The position numbers were made by a program, and so were the translations under genes. Positions 32,501 to 45,537 of a stretch of 64,000 nucleotides of DNA are shown piece after piece (positions within the stretch are counted from its first letter, which is position 1; each line of letters starts with the position of its first letter). The notes beneath the pieces were generated by a model, which had not been told where the DNA came from, made no database searches, and was given only the letters and a program-made list of their open reading frames with translations. This DNA is from Neurospora crassa OR74A (taxonomy: Eukaryota > Ascomycota > Sordariomycetes > Sordariales > Sordariaceae), in contig NC_026502.1 in NCBI RefSeq assembly GCF_000182925.2, forward strand, positions 3,410,001 through 3,474,000. Reading direction: 5' to 3'.

Positions 32501-35500
32501 ATCTTTTGGACAGTTCCAGCACCTGCTTCGGTAGGGCGCTGAGCATCTCTGGAGCGAGAGGCAGCTTGGCCACCTTGTTGGGCGTGGAGTTGGCGATGAC
32601 GCGCCACAAGAGTGCGGGCTTCTGCGGCCAACTCTGGGCCGAGGTGCTCCATGATATCTTCGCCCTGGTCGAGTAGGACCTGCTGTCGAAGTCCAGGGGG
32701 GAAAGTCAACAGGATGCTTGCGGGATCCATGTCAGCTGGACCAAGGTCTTGGCCGCCTGCTGCGTTTTGCCGTTCCCGACGCCGCTGTTCGTGCTGCTCC
32801 TGGTGAAGGATCTCGTTACGAAGCTCCTCCGGGAGTGCTTCAAGGAACTCTTGGAAGACCTCGGTGTTTTCGCCCTCTTGAGAAACCTGCTCTCGCGCCT
32901 GGGATCTCCGGGTGCTGATAGCCTGAGCGATCACCTCGTCCCTGAACTCTTCAGGAAGGGCTTCAAGATACTCGGCATCGATGCCCAGCTCAGTGATATC
33001 GATCTGCTGGTTACGGAGAGTGTAGTAGACACGAGGACGTTCATCTTCGGCCTGCTGCTCGGCGTTTTCGCCCGGGCCTTGAGTCTCAACGCCCTCCATA
33101 GGGTGCGCCTCTTGAGACACAGCATTTGCCTCTTGATCTGCGGCGGCTTGAGCCGCGGCCTGTGCGGCAGCTTCGGCTCGTTCGCGCTCAAGGCGCTCAC
33201 GCTCCTCTGCCTCCTTCTTCTCACGCGCAGCCTTCTCTTCCGCTTCTTTGGCCTCTCTCTTCTTGCGCTCCTCTTCCTGTCGCTTCTTCCTCTCTTCCTC
33301 TGCTTTGCGATCTGCCTCCGCTTTACGAGCTTTCTCCTCCTTCTCAGCCTGGATTGCTGCCGGCGTGAGCTTGGAAAGAATGAGAGGTGCGAGCTTCTGA
33401 GCTTTGTCCTGGTAGCCGAAGCCAAAGATCATCTTGACTTCTTGTTGCCACCTCTCATGTGTAGATTCCGGTGAAAATTGGACGGCTTGATGAGGTTCCT
33501 GATAGGTATCGCGCCGAGCTTCAGTAGGGCGTGATTCGCGGGAGTGCGGGGGAGGAATTGGGATGGCGTTGAGTTCGCGGATAATCCCGCCCGGTCCGTC
33601 TGCTGTGAAATGCAAGGCCAAGGGTCCTCCTCCAGCGCTGAGACGTACATCGGGTAGGTGTTGGACGAGATCACTGATGAAGGCCAACGGCTCCACCCCC
33701 ATACCCATTCCTAGGCCTCCAATCATATTCGGAGTGATCCCCAGACGAACCAGCTGGCTGTGTGCATGACGAGGAACCTCACGACGAGACTGAGGAAGCA
33801 ACAGGGGATTTGTTCCAGACATGACGTCGGCCGGAGGGGGCAGATGTCTGCTGAGATGGGCAGGGCGGCGGAAGAAGTTTTGGAAGTCTGACAAATCGTC
33901 AACACTCTGAACAAGAAGATGATATCCTAGGATTTAAGGAACTTACCAATCGCGTCACGGTGTCTTCCGACCACGAAAGGACTGTTGGGCCAAGGGCTTC
34001 GGGACGGTCGATGTCGATGGTTGGGTTCGATGGCAATGTCCCAGCCAAGCCCTGATGGCATGTTGGGCGCAAGCAAGTCATCATCTGCTTCTCGTGTCAG
34101 CTACCAGGTCTGGTAAAGGAATTCGTTCTGATTACTTACGAAGGCCATCGCCGTCGAAGTACATGTCATCATCCATGTCGTCTTCCCCTTCATCTTCATC
34201 ATCTATTGGAGTTAGCCGTCTTGCTCACTCTTCCAAAGGATCTTGGGAACTTACCGTCTTCTTCGCCATCTTCATCATCGTCGATGTAGTGCCCATCAAA
34301 GTCGCGAATTGGCTCAGCATCAAGATCATCGCCAGCATTTTCCATGGCAGCTCGCATGATCTCGGGGAAGGTCCGACGGTTGTGAAGTTGAGCCTCCTGC
34401 ATATTCTGAGCCTCGGCTTCGTAGTCGAGCTCTTCCTCATCCTCTTCATCCTCGTCGGTGCCATCATCCCACGACGCACCGTCGTCATCAATAGCATTGC
34501 CCTCTTCATCAACAATGTGGATATCGTCCTCCAAGTCATCCATGTCTTCGGAGCCGACTTCCTCGTCCTCATCCTCGTCACTAAGTTCCTGCTCGTCATC
34601 TTCGTCCATCTCATCATCCTCGTCCATGTCATCCATGTCATCGTTGTCCTCTTCGTCGTCGTTCTCACCCATAAGGACCTCGACAACGCCAGGTTGACCG
34701 GGCATTCCTCCCATTTCGCCCATCTCGCCGAGGTCGTCTTCTTCGTCACTAGGGTTGTCTTCGTTGTCTTGTGACATGTCGTCGCCATAGTCAAGCTCAT
34801 CGTCATACTGTTCATCGTCGTACATGTCTTCATCATCATCCTCGTCCTCGTCGGAGAACTCATCATCACGTCCGGGTTCAAGCATGCCCAATGTGGAGTT
34901 GCGATAAAGATCGGGCGTCTCCTCGCGATCATCGGTGAGATCTTCCGAGACGGACGACCCATCGGACAGGAATTCGTCCTCGGCTTGGTCGGTACCAGCT
35001 GTACCCGAAGCAGGGATGAGCCCCAATTGACTCATCGAGACTGCAGTCTTTGAGAGTGTTTTGATGACCGCAAGGATGGGCTTGAGCGGAGCCCTGTTGT
35101 GCGGGAATGTGAGGTCAATATCGGCAATGGACGCCGTTAGGGACGTCAGGTAACCCTTCTCATACATGAGTCGCTTCAGTTGAGCTTGGGACCGTCCGAT
35201 TGACGGATCTGTACCGCGCGGGTTGTTGGGGCGCGAATCTTTGTCTCCTTCGCCAATCATTTGGGCCATCAGCTCTGCAAGAGCGTTCATCTTGCCGTAT
35301 CGAATATCAGCCGGCTCGCCGGAGACAGAAGCATCCTTGTAAGCTCGAAGTATGGTATCCAGGACAAATCGGCGGATAAAGAGCAAGTCCGGCTCATCGT
35401 CATACTCAAATGGCTCATGGGTACGGTTCTGAGGCTTCTCGCCGGTCTTGGAAACAAGGGCAACCAGAACAGCGCGCGCTGGCACTGCCGTTGCCGCCTT

Positions 35501-38500
35501 CTTTTTCATGGCTATCGACTCGGGTACTCCGCTTGCGGGGCTGAAGCAAAGAAGATCGTTGAGAATGTAGTTTAGCACACTGGATCGAGGCTTGACCGGA
35601 GCGTTCGCCTGGACGGGGGCGGAGCGCTTAAAGTTGATAAACTCAACCTTGGCACGATTGTAGCTCTGCAACAGCTCGGCAAGACAGTCAAGCAAGAAGC
35701 AACGATAGATGAAAATAGGGTGATCCTCGGCCTTGAACGGGGACTTGGCCAGCTTCTTCTCTTTCTCCTTCGACTCCGAATTCTGCTCATCGCCGGAAGG
35801 AGAAGGAGTAGCCTCATTCGCAGCAGTGGCATCAGATTCTGGCTTGGAGGCGGCTGCGGGAGGCGCAGGAACGTTCTCCCTCTCGTCAACATCTTTATAG
35901 TTGAGCAGCTCGGTCAACAAGAAGTGAACAACACCGTCGGGATGTTCGAGAATCGGCCGCTTGAGGTCTTGAGCGGGGTTCTTAGGGGCATCGTGCATAT
36001 CCTTGTCCGTCACCTCGGTTGAAGGCTTGACGTCACTGATAGTGAGATCCTCTGTCGCTTGCACTGCAGGTTCGACTGAGCTCTCCTTCGGCGAGACACT
36101 AGCATCTGCAGGGCGCTCCTTGAGAACCAAAAATGGCGTGGAGCGCAGCGTTCCGTCTCCCAAGTGCGAAACGGCCCGGTTAAGCTTGAGCAGCTCCGTG
36201 CTAACCTCGACGAAGGTCTTGGGCGACCGCAGAGCTAAATGCGCTTGAGTGCGCAGGTATGCCTGTGGTTCAAGGCCCGGGGCTGCGCTGGGCCTCTGCC
36301 TCGAAGTCATGAGGTGCCTGATATCCGTCTCAAAAATCTGCCGAAGGGTCTCTTCGTCTTCAATGATGTGTCGAAGGATCTGGCGGATGTGTTCTGAGAT
36401 ATGAGTCTGCTTGAGACGCGTGGAACCGGCACCGCACAACTGCTTTGCCATAACAAACAGCCGTTGCAGGTTCTTCTTCTCCCCAACAATCTTGGCTACC
36501 GCGTGATCTCTGGTCAGCACAACGAGGATTCTCAACACCGAAACAGCCAATGACTCTTCTTTGCCAATGCGAGGGAGAAAGTCCAACAGAGTTGTCAAGA
36601 GAGACGAGCGGTGCTCGGCCAAGAAGTTGGGCTCCTTCACCTCGATGACCGACTCCTCAATTGGATCATCCTCCTTCACGGGCTGTTTCCATTTGATATC
36701 AGGGGGCTGCGCGTCTTTGAAAAGCATGATCTCGAATATGAGGAGAATATAGGGAATCCACGGCGGAAGGCTGTCGTTGGAGCTTGCCGGCGGCAGCTTT
36801 AGGAAGCCGAGATAATCACCCACGTAATCTCTCAACATGTCCACGGTAGTCCGCATGAAAGCCGTCTGTTGAAGAAGAAGCGCCAAAAGGTGGGCGTAAG
36901 CAGCGATGCTACTGCCATTCTCCTTCAACTCATCCGCGTCGTCAGAGGCGAATGACATGAGCGCATTGGCCAAGATCTCGCCCACTTCCACTCTCCTGTC
37001 CTCATTGTCGGTCTTCAGAATGGTGTTCTGGATAAGATCCGCAACCTCAAACACGGCCTCAGGATGAGAGCTTATGACTTCAAGAGAGCGATCAATCAGG
37101 GTATCGTAGAGTTTGGCCCTCTCCTCGACCAGATCTTCCCTGGTAATACGTGGAGTGTTAGATTGCGATTCGGTGGCTGGTTGCTGTGACGGAAGTACAG
37201 GCAGTTGTTGTGGTGCAGTCGTAGAGGCCCCAACGTTGGTTTCACGGCTCGTGCCAGGCTGGCCTTCATCAGAGCCGTCTTCTGACGACTCTGTGGCGTG
37301 TCCGAGGGCTGTTTCACCACTAGCTTCTCCGAGTGGCTGGTTGGGCACCGGATCCAAAGCCATAGGCTCTGCACCCAGCAGGTCGCTCACCGGGAAAGTA
37401 GGAGTGTTCAACAAGTTACTGAGAGACATCCCTGCCGATGACGAAAGGTTGGGAGATGGCACTTCCTTGAAAGCGTCCTCAGCCGGCACAGGGTTGCGGT
37501 TACGAACTAGGTGTGCCTTCTGGTATTTGATGTACTCCTTGGTGTCACTCTCTTTACCGTTAGCACGATAAAGTGCCTCCAACGCTAGATCGACGTCTAC
37601 GCCCTGCTCGGTTGCGAGTGTCTCTGCATCCTTGCGCGAGATCCATTTGAAGGGAACGGACTCGCGGTTCTTGAAAAGATGGGGTAACGATTCCTTGTCG
37701 GATCTCGACTGCGCATTTGACTCCAGGTCGCCGGCTGCGATAGTCTTGATGATGTCAATAATCTTGCTCACTACCGTGCCTGTTGACTTTTCAATGATGT
37801 TGGAAGCCCAAATTTCTCGAACAACCGGTAATATCGACATTCGCAACTCAACAACAAGTTGGTGCGAAAACTCCCGGGTGGTTCGTTCCGTAGGCTTGGG
37901 TGCCAAGGCAATCTGGGCCATGGAATCCGAGAGGTTCTTCCCACTAATGATGAAGCAGTAGATGTCGAGGACCTTCTTCATGCCAATCATTGACAACTTC
38001 GCCTTGGTGGCTTCCTGACCCTCGGTGGCCCCGGTCGACACCATGTCGGCCAACCGTTTGAGCATAACATTCAATGCCTCGAAACCCCCAAGCTCCTTAA
38101 AGGCGGTGATCACGGGGAGGATAAGGAAAGCTCCTCCGCTGGCAGTACGGTGATTCGTATCAACGACCATTTCACCGAACGTGTGGATCATGATGATCCA
38201 GTTGTGGATGTCTCTGACCGTCAACTCTGCTTTGGACTGTTGCAGTTGCTGGATCAAGGTTTCTGCCGACGCCTCTGCAATTGCCAGGTGACGTGAACGG
38301 ATGTACGGGTCGTTGTTGTTGCGTCTAGGCAACAGCGCCTTGCCGATAGTCTGGAAGAATGGGAAGATAGAAGGCATAAAGGAATGCAGAAGAACCCGTA
38401 GGGTCTGGAAGTTCTTGTATTCAGCAGTCGACTGCTCTTCAGGCGTCAACTTCTTACCGTTGGCGGAAGAATCTTGAGCGGCTGAGTCGGTCAGTAGGTC

Positions 38501-41500
38501 CTGCACATCGGTGCGAGAGCCCAGAGAATTGGTCTGGTACGGCTTGTTCTTTAGTGTCCAATGGTGTGGTACGGCACCATTAACAGCTGCCTCTTCCTTC
38601 AACACGCCGCGCAACAATGGTCCAAGACTTTGGATCAAACGGATGTAATAGTCATACACGTTGACAGCTGGCATGCTGACCATCTGACTCCGGTTGGAGA
38701 ACGGGAAACAGTGATACAGAATCTTGATCATGGTCTGTATGTTGAGCAGAGCCTTCACCGTCTCTGTTCCGCTCGAAACATCCGGGGTACGCTTCTCGCT
38801 CGCTGGTTCCTCATCTTGTACGGGAGACACAGATGAATTCAAGGTGAGGAAAGGTGCAAAGAAAGGCTCCGTAGTTGTGGGATTAATCCGCGGCTGGAGA
38901 ACCTTGACAGTGTTTTCCATCCTGAACAGTAAAGAAGGTAGCCCGACAATTTGAGCGGACTCAATGAGCTGCGAGATGGCCGCGACCAGCATGCGGCAGG
39001 CTGGAGTCTCGCCAAAATCGTGGGGAAGGCTGGGAGATTCGGCGAGATCCAATAAAATCTCAATCACACCAGCAGAAATGAGAGCGCCCTTAAGATGAGA
39101 GTTGCTGATGATCGGCTGGAGGAACGTAGAGAGGACTTGAATATAAGGGATAGATGGAGCTTGTGCGGGCTTGTTGTTGCCACTTGATGAAGAGCTCGCT
39201 TCCGCCATCTCCACATCCGTATCGTCTGTGGCTTTTTCTTTGCCTTTACCCTTTACCTCAGTAGCCTGGGCTGGTTCAGCAACCGGGCTAGCAGACGATT
39301 CAGGTGCCTCAAGCCTTGCACCGCATGCTTTAGTGGCATCCATGGTCTTGACCAGGTGCGTGACCCTCGCAATCATGTCGATGATAGCATTAGCGATGGC
39401 AGGCCGTAGCGCCGGGTGATGACGGGAGAGTTCGTCAAGACTACTACCGATGGTACTAGCCAGTTCAGGATCGTGCGCCATGCACTGAACATGGGTAGCG
39501 CTTTCGAATATCTCCATGTAGCTCTGAATGGCACCAGACGAGAGAACCATCTTCATGCCGCGGTTATTGAGCGAAATTGAGTTCAGTACCGTGGGAATGA
39601 TATTCATGGATTCAGAGGACGGTAGGATGCCATGGGCGGGAGGAAAATCTCGAGGTGCCTCGAGCATTTCTTGAGTTGGTGGATGGGGTTGAGTAGCGGC
39701 CTGACCGTCCGAGTCGGGAGCGGCGTCATGCGCACTACCATCATCTTCACTGTCGTCATCGGCGTCATTCCCTTCGCTGCCGTCATTTGCTCTGGATTGG
39801 CTGGGTTCCAGCGATGGTTGCTCAGCAGGTATGGACACCGGCCGATTGGTAACAGATTCCAGGAAGGCTTGAATCCAGCCAGACTCCGAGATCGCTGCAA
39901 AACTCGTAGGGTCGTTGTTAATGAAATCGCTCAGGAGGGTTGTAGCATTTGACCACACGACCGTGCCAAAGAAGCGGTTCTGGCGCGCAATCGTGCAGAG
40001 GCTACCAAGCAAAGACGAGTTGTCGACCAGGTTCCTCAATAAGCGCTCAGTGTTGGTACCATCGAAGGAGTAGGTATTGGCCATGACATGGTGAATAAAC
40101 TTTAGGAGCCACTTGAGCGTCTGCTGATGGTAGAATGGAATGCTATAATCCACAAGGGAAGCGTGAAGTTCGGGTTTTGTTCCAAGGCCCGCTTCCGTGA
40201 GAGTCTTGGACTCCCCAACGGTGTGGACTATAAGGTTCGTGATAGCATCCAGACCGCCGGCAGAGTTAAGCTGCGAGAAAGCAGTCTGATACGCATAGGT
40301 CAGACTGTCCAGAAAAGCGAGTACCATGCTATAATGGCGACTGGCAACTGCCGTCCGAAGGTTAAGAATTTCGACGAGACAGTCCATGAGCCCAGCAGTC
40401 ATCATCTCCTGGCCGATACGCGTAGCCATGGCTATCTGAAGGGTCAAACCGAACAGGTTGCCTCGCCAATTGTCTGCATCCAGCTCATCTTGATCATCAA
40501 CAGGGGCGTCCTCTTTCATTTCCGCCACTGCTATCCTGATGACGTAAAGAAGAATGCCATGGTTAACGTTTACATTTAAAGCCGCCAGGACATCCGAGTG
40601 CTTTTCTTGTTGGTGAGAGATGGCCTCAAGCAGAGCCAGCGTGATGCTCTGGAGCCATTTGGGAACCTCGCTAGGGTTTCCGTCTGGAGAAGGGGCAATG
40701 AGCTCGGCTAGCTGGTAGACAAGCTGAAATGTCCTCGGTTCGTCCTTGTCGTACTTGAGAACTTTGTCAACAAAGACGGCCTCGGGTAGGATGTAGGCAA
40801 GGTTGGTGATGGCCAGCAGGCGAACGGCCAAAGCTAGCTGACGCTCTCTGTGGGTTCCTAATAACGCCTTGCATGTTCTCAAGCGACTAGTAAACTCGAA
40901 TTTCATGGTGGCTGGCATGTCGGAAGGACACATGTCATATAGATCATAGATGCGTTTCGACTCGATGACAGACCGTGGGATCTCCACCACCTTGGGCCCA
41001 TCGCGGTCATCCGTAGCTGCTCCCGACGGCTTGAGAGGCGAACCTTCTTCCGAACTTCCGACACGCTGAGTACGGGACGATTGAGACACGTTCATTGTCG
41101 AGCTACGACGGAGCGGCGTTGGGGCAGCAGGTGACGAGGTGGTGCGAGGCTCCACAGGTTGAGCGTCCTTGGAATCACGCGCGCTAGGCTCGCCATTGGT
41201 TGTGTCGGGATAATATGACATCTTAAGGTCACCCCAGCTCTTCCACAAGTCTTCTTCATCGGGTCGGCTCGAAGCAAGGGCCTTGAGGTCGTTGGCATAC
41301 ATGGACGCAACATTCTTGGGGCCAGTAGCTTTTTCCTTTTCCTTTTCCTTGTCCTTGGCCTTGGCAGTCGAGCCAGCGGAGACGGCCGGGGCAGCCGAGG
41401 ATGCTTCCAGGGACTTGACGATGGGTGTCCTGACGAATGGCCGTGCAAGCAGTTGCACCTTTTCGAGGTCGATGTTGTAGTGGTTGGCTAACAAGGTTGG

Positions 41501-42139
41501 GTTTACCGAACGAGGAGGCGAGGGCATGCGCTTGACGGACGCATTATACCTCTGGGCCAGCTCCAAGCCAACCTCAAGAGCGGCGGCTTGAACTTCAAGA
41601 TATGGGCTGTTGAGAAGGCGGTCGATGTGGTGGCTGCTCGCGTAGATGCTTCGGTTACCGCAGTGCTCGAGCAACATGCGGGTAAACTTGAGTATAGCGA
41701 CGAGAAGCTGGCAATCTCCATCCTCCTTGTATCCGGCCTCGGCCAGACGCTCCACGGTCCAAGGCTCGTCGCGGTATTCGAGTGAGGGTCCGCCGTTGTT
41801 GAGGAGGACATCACGTCCAAAGTCGCGTGTTTGGGGGCCCTTGGATAGCTCGTATGTTGCACATATTGATTCTAGAATGTTGTCGAAACGGTTGAGCAGT
41901 GGGATCCAGTGGTATAGGTCGCCGCGCGGGAACATCCACCTCCGTGGAAACTCGTCGAGTCGTTGCAGGATGAGAGGCAGAGGTGCACTCGAGGCTGTGT
42001 CGACAAACTCTTTCAGCCAAGGAGACTGCGACAGAAGAGTTAGTTAGCAGACAGACGGACCAAACATGATGGAAACGGGCACGCTACTTACCAGAGTGTC
42101 CCTGTGCTTTTGTTGCATGGTCTTGGTAATCTTCCCCAT
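29560..42139 (-). CDS. tom1: HECT-type E3 ubiquitin ligase TOM1 (HUWE1 family)
   Basis: Seven exons (42092..42139, 34255..42025, 34140..34202, 33947..34084, 30117..33887, 29714..30058, 29560..29654) add up to 12,231 nt and 4076 aa, with consistent phases at every junction. The start reads [16 protein letters not shown], joining SPWLKEFVD. The N-terminal 1800 residues are armadillo-like helices (DUF908/DUF913 regions). A very acidic stretch (about 2390-2640) follows, then a Glu/Lys/Arg helix (about 2850-2930). Next come ubiquitin-binding LP motifs ([35 protein letters not shown]; about 2975-3090). The HECT domain fills the last about 370 residues, with catalytic Cys near 4043 in SSHTCFNQLDLP and the end DYFGFA. 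Tom1/HUWE1 ubiquitinates many nuclear substrates, including surplus ribosomal proteins and histones. Introns are 51-66 nt, except the first base-level choice near 33888, where a second CAG would create a stop. Confidence 0.97.
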
Positions 42140-44462
42140 GACTGCGACGCGGCCGGGCCGCTAGACTAAACGAAAGGTGAAATCTCCCCCTCCACTACCA
42201 ACACGTCCCCGTTAATGGACGGCAGCTTCCGATGGGAAAGCAAGGCAGGCTGCGCGGCTTGGTATCGAACAGAAAAATGGTTTCGGGAAGCGAGCGACAA
42301 CTAAAACGGGAGATGTCAGTCAAGACGTAGGCAGTGGGGAAAACAGAGGGAGAAGCGGGAAGTGGGGGTGATGATGATGATGATGCTGGTGGTGATGGTG
42401 GTGGTGGTGGTGGTGGTGGTGGTGGTAGGCTGAGGCCGTGAGTCCGTTGATTGGCACCGATTACGTACCAGGTTGGAGAACTCTAAAAGACGAGTGCAGG
42501 TCGTCCTTTGGTGTTCCAATCTTGCCAGAAGCCGCAATGTCGGGAATGCGTGAGAGACGGATGTTGGTGGGGGTATTAAACAGCCGTCGTCGTCGTGATG
42601 CTTTGGTTGGGCGAACGAGCGAGCGGGTTGTTGTTGTTGTTGTTGTTGTGATTCTTGTTATTGCGAGAGATGGGAGCAGAGCTTCAACCCGAACGAACTG
42701 TCCTGAGAAGTTTGGTTGAAAGGCAACTGGCTGGCAAGCCTGCGGCGGCGGGTGCGGGGCGGCGAGAACAGAACTTCCTTGGGAGTTGGGACTCAGTGGA
42801 GGTAACTACCTCAAGAAGCACGTCCCACTTGCAGGGCAATCACTGCAACAAAGTGGAATGCCGCGGTCCGTCGTTTGCTTGTCGTGCCTAGGTACCTCTA
42901 CCGGCACTGCAGTGCAGCAAAGATGCTCCAACTTTTGGTTTTTCGCGACGTCCACACAGACAATGAGTGTAGAGGTAGTAGTTGAGAGTGTCGGTCTCTG
43001 AGTCGTGATCGTGGAGGTGAGTGATGGTCCGGGAAGGTGTTGTTGAGGTTGGGCAAGGCACCTGCAAGTTGCAAAGTTTCGATGGAGATCCGGTTCAGTT
43101 GAAAGCCAGTGACGAGAGTGCAGTCACGGGCGGGCAGCGAAGTCCATGTCCAGTCGGGAACTTTCTCTGGTGATGGGTCCAGGGTTGGCGCCGTAAGTAT
43201 TTACCTACCTCTATGCTTCGGCGCGTACCGTACTGTAACAATGAAAAAGATGGAAAGCCACCATGATTTAGTTCTATTTTACTGTATCGATATTTCAACA
43301 AAGTCACTACCTACATTTAACTCCCACTTCGTTTGTCAGCCCCCTCGCTGGCCCGAGAAAATCTGAAGGAACATGACGGCAAATGTTGGTCACCACGTTG
43401 TCGTTGTCTCATGCTAGGTTATCGGGACAAGGTAAGGCAGATACAGGTAGGCAGGTACCAGCTGGACAAAGCTTGAAGAGCTTGGATTGCTCCGTCGTAC
43501 AATTGCGTAAGTACGTCTAGGTACATTGTTATGGTAATTTACGCACTATAGACAATCGATGTGCGGCCTCATGGCAGCAAAAGCGAAAAGTTCCGTTACA
43601 AACAATATTCCATAGCGGTTCTGTTCCACTTTTGCAACAAATGTCATAACGCCCTATCATGGGCATTTGTTATAAGAAAGGGCTCAGTCAAGTAGTCGAA
43701 GATGTAGAAATACATGCATCATCCATCAGCGTGGTCTATTGTAGAGGTGGGGCAAGGCTTTGAACATCGTTGACTTTCGACCGACTTGTGACTCGCGTGC
43801 GTACCTCTATTATTGGAAGCTCGTTCAAAGCTTGCGCTCTCTCCCGAAGTGGAAGATTTATGACATGCAAACGCAAAATACGTGATAATACGAGCATTTT
43901 GTACCGTATTCCATAGACTTTCTAGTCGGAGTATCTCACTGATGTGCCTGCAGTGTTGAGGTTGCTCGTATGTATGCTGGAATTTTCCGCTTGTGCTTCA
44001 GCCCCACCTCGAGCCGGTTTCTTACGTCGTCGCAAGCAGGAAGAGGCACCCATCGGCCCCACGTTGTTGGAGGCTCTAACGAAGCCAAAGTGGGCACTTC
44101 AGCGGACGGCTGGGGCAGAAGCTGGCGGGGACATTATCCACTGAAGTGTCCGCTCCAACAAGGCTTCGACCGGCAGGTTGCAATTCGAGCTGGAAGCCTG
44201 GGCCGGGCTGACACTGCAAGGCGAAGGAGACCCCACTTTGATTCGAGACGTCAATGTATTGGCATAGTGGCTCGTGCAGAGGTACGAGGGTACTTGTGAT
44301 AGAAAAGCACCTAGGGCTATGGGTCCATTCGGCGCCGCCTAAACTTGTGGCCGAAAGAGTCCGCGAAATTTCCACACCCACATTTTCCAAAATCGACTTT
44401 GAGACCGCCGCCAGCACCGCCATCACAACCTCGCAACCGCACCGTCAACGATCCACGACGAG
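42140..44462. other. Divergent region tom1 / rps8
   Basis: No protein gene found. The tom1 5' leader holds GAT/GGT repeats at about 42368..42426 and GTT repeats near 42630. A hairpin (AACAAAT...GCCC-tatcat-GGGC-ATTTGTT) lies at 43636..43671. The right end is the rps8 promoter and first leader exon. Small frames at 43944..44299 show no recognisable product. Confidence 0.55.
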
Positions 44463-44642
44463 GTGAGTACATTTGCATTTTTGCCAATCCCCATCCCCAT
44501 CAATCGCCCAACGAGGAGAAAGTTAGTAGTTTCGCGCTTTGGGGCACGCTGGCGTGCCTGATTCGCAACACCCACAACCACCCTTCGAAGTCGACGACGG
44601 ACAACGACCGACAGCAAAGCTAACCACCATCGACCGCTTCAG
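44463..44642 (+). other. rps8: Probable 5'-UTR intron of rps8
   Basis: ACGAG|GTGAGT donor and CGCTTCAG acceptor, 11 nt before the rps8 ATG, enclose 180 nt. Leader introns are common in fungal ribosomal protein genes. Not proven. Confidence 0.6.
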
Positions 44643-44653
44643 GAACCGGCAAA

Positions 44654-45537
44654 ATGGGTATCTCCAGAGACTCCAGGCACAAGCGCTCCCACACCGGTGC
44701 TAAGCGCGCGTATGTTCATCCCACCCCTATTGAAACGCTGTCTGTAATCCAGCTAACGTGTGTCTGCCTGCAGTTACTACCGTACGTATACTCTATAATA
44801 TTCTCGAAGGTCCGCTTGGGAGGTCAATGCTCTAGCAGAAATGCAGAGCTTGACTGAACCCCATGCGTTCTGAGCCTGTTTTGACGCGTACAAAAGAAAC
44901 CATTTCTGACAAACGCGGCAGGGAAGAAGAGAGCCTTCGAGGCGGGTCGCCAGCCCGCTAACACCCGTATCGGTGCTAAGCGCATTCACACCGTCCGCAC
45001 CCGCGGTGGTAACCACAAGTACCGTGCCCTCCGTCTCGACTCCGGTAACTTCGCCTGGGCCTCCGAGGGTTGCACTCGCAAGACCCGTGTGATCGTTGTC
45101 GCGTGTAAGTTTTTGGCTCCCATGTTCCAGGTTAGGGAAAACCGTTCAGAAGCTGACATTGTGGCCTTTTTCCAGACCACCCTTCCAACAACGAGCTCGT
45201 CCGTACCAACACCCTCACCAAGTCCGCTGTTGTCCAGATCGACGCTGCCCCCTTCCGTCAGTGGTACGAGGCCCACTACGGCCAGCCCCTCGGTCGCCGT
45301 CGCCAGCAGAAGCAGGGTCAGGTCGTTGAGGAGGTCAAGAAGTCCAAGTCTGTCGAGAAGAAGCAGGCTGAGCGCTTCGCCGCCGCCGGCAAGGTCGACC
45401 CCGCCCTCGAGAAGCAGTTCGAGGCCGGTCGTCTCTACGCCGTCATCTCTTCCCGCCCCGGCCAGTCCGGTCGCTGCGACGGTTACATCCTCGAGGGTGA
45501 GGAGCTCGCTTTCTACCAGCGCAAGCTCCACAAGTAA
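44654..45537 (+). CDS. rps8: 40S ribosomal protein eS8
   Basis: Four exons (44654..44709, 44774..44781, 44922..45104, 45176..45537) encode 202 aa; yeast Rps8 is 200. Exon 2 is an 8-nt microexon. The protein begins [20 protein letters not shown] and contains [51 protein letters not shown] and [20 protein letters not shown], ending in FYQRKLHK, so identity with eS8 is clear. It is a component of the small ribosomal subunit. The donors are GTATGT, GTACGT and GTAAGT. The start context CAAAATGGG is typical of highly expressed Neurospora genes. Codon use is strongly biased to C-ending codons, as expected for a ribosomal protein. Confidence 0.97.
44774..44781 (+). other. rps8: 8-nt microexon of rps8 (exon 2)
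   Basis: TTACTACC between CTGCAG and GTACGT. It finishes Ala, codes Tyr-Tyr and gives the first base of Arg. Without it the conserved AKRA-xxR-KKRAFE region goes out of frame. Confidence 0.9.

Noticed and set aside
33888-33946. Earlier CAG acceptor (near 33915) for tom1 intron 4
   Set aside because: Using it gives G+AG TGT TGA, an immediate stop; the GTCAG at 33888 keeps the frame.
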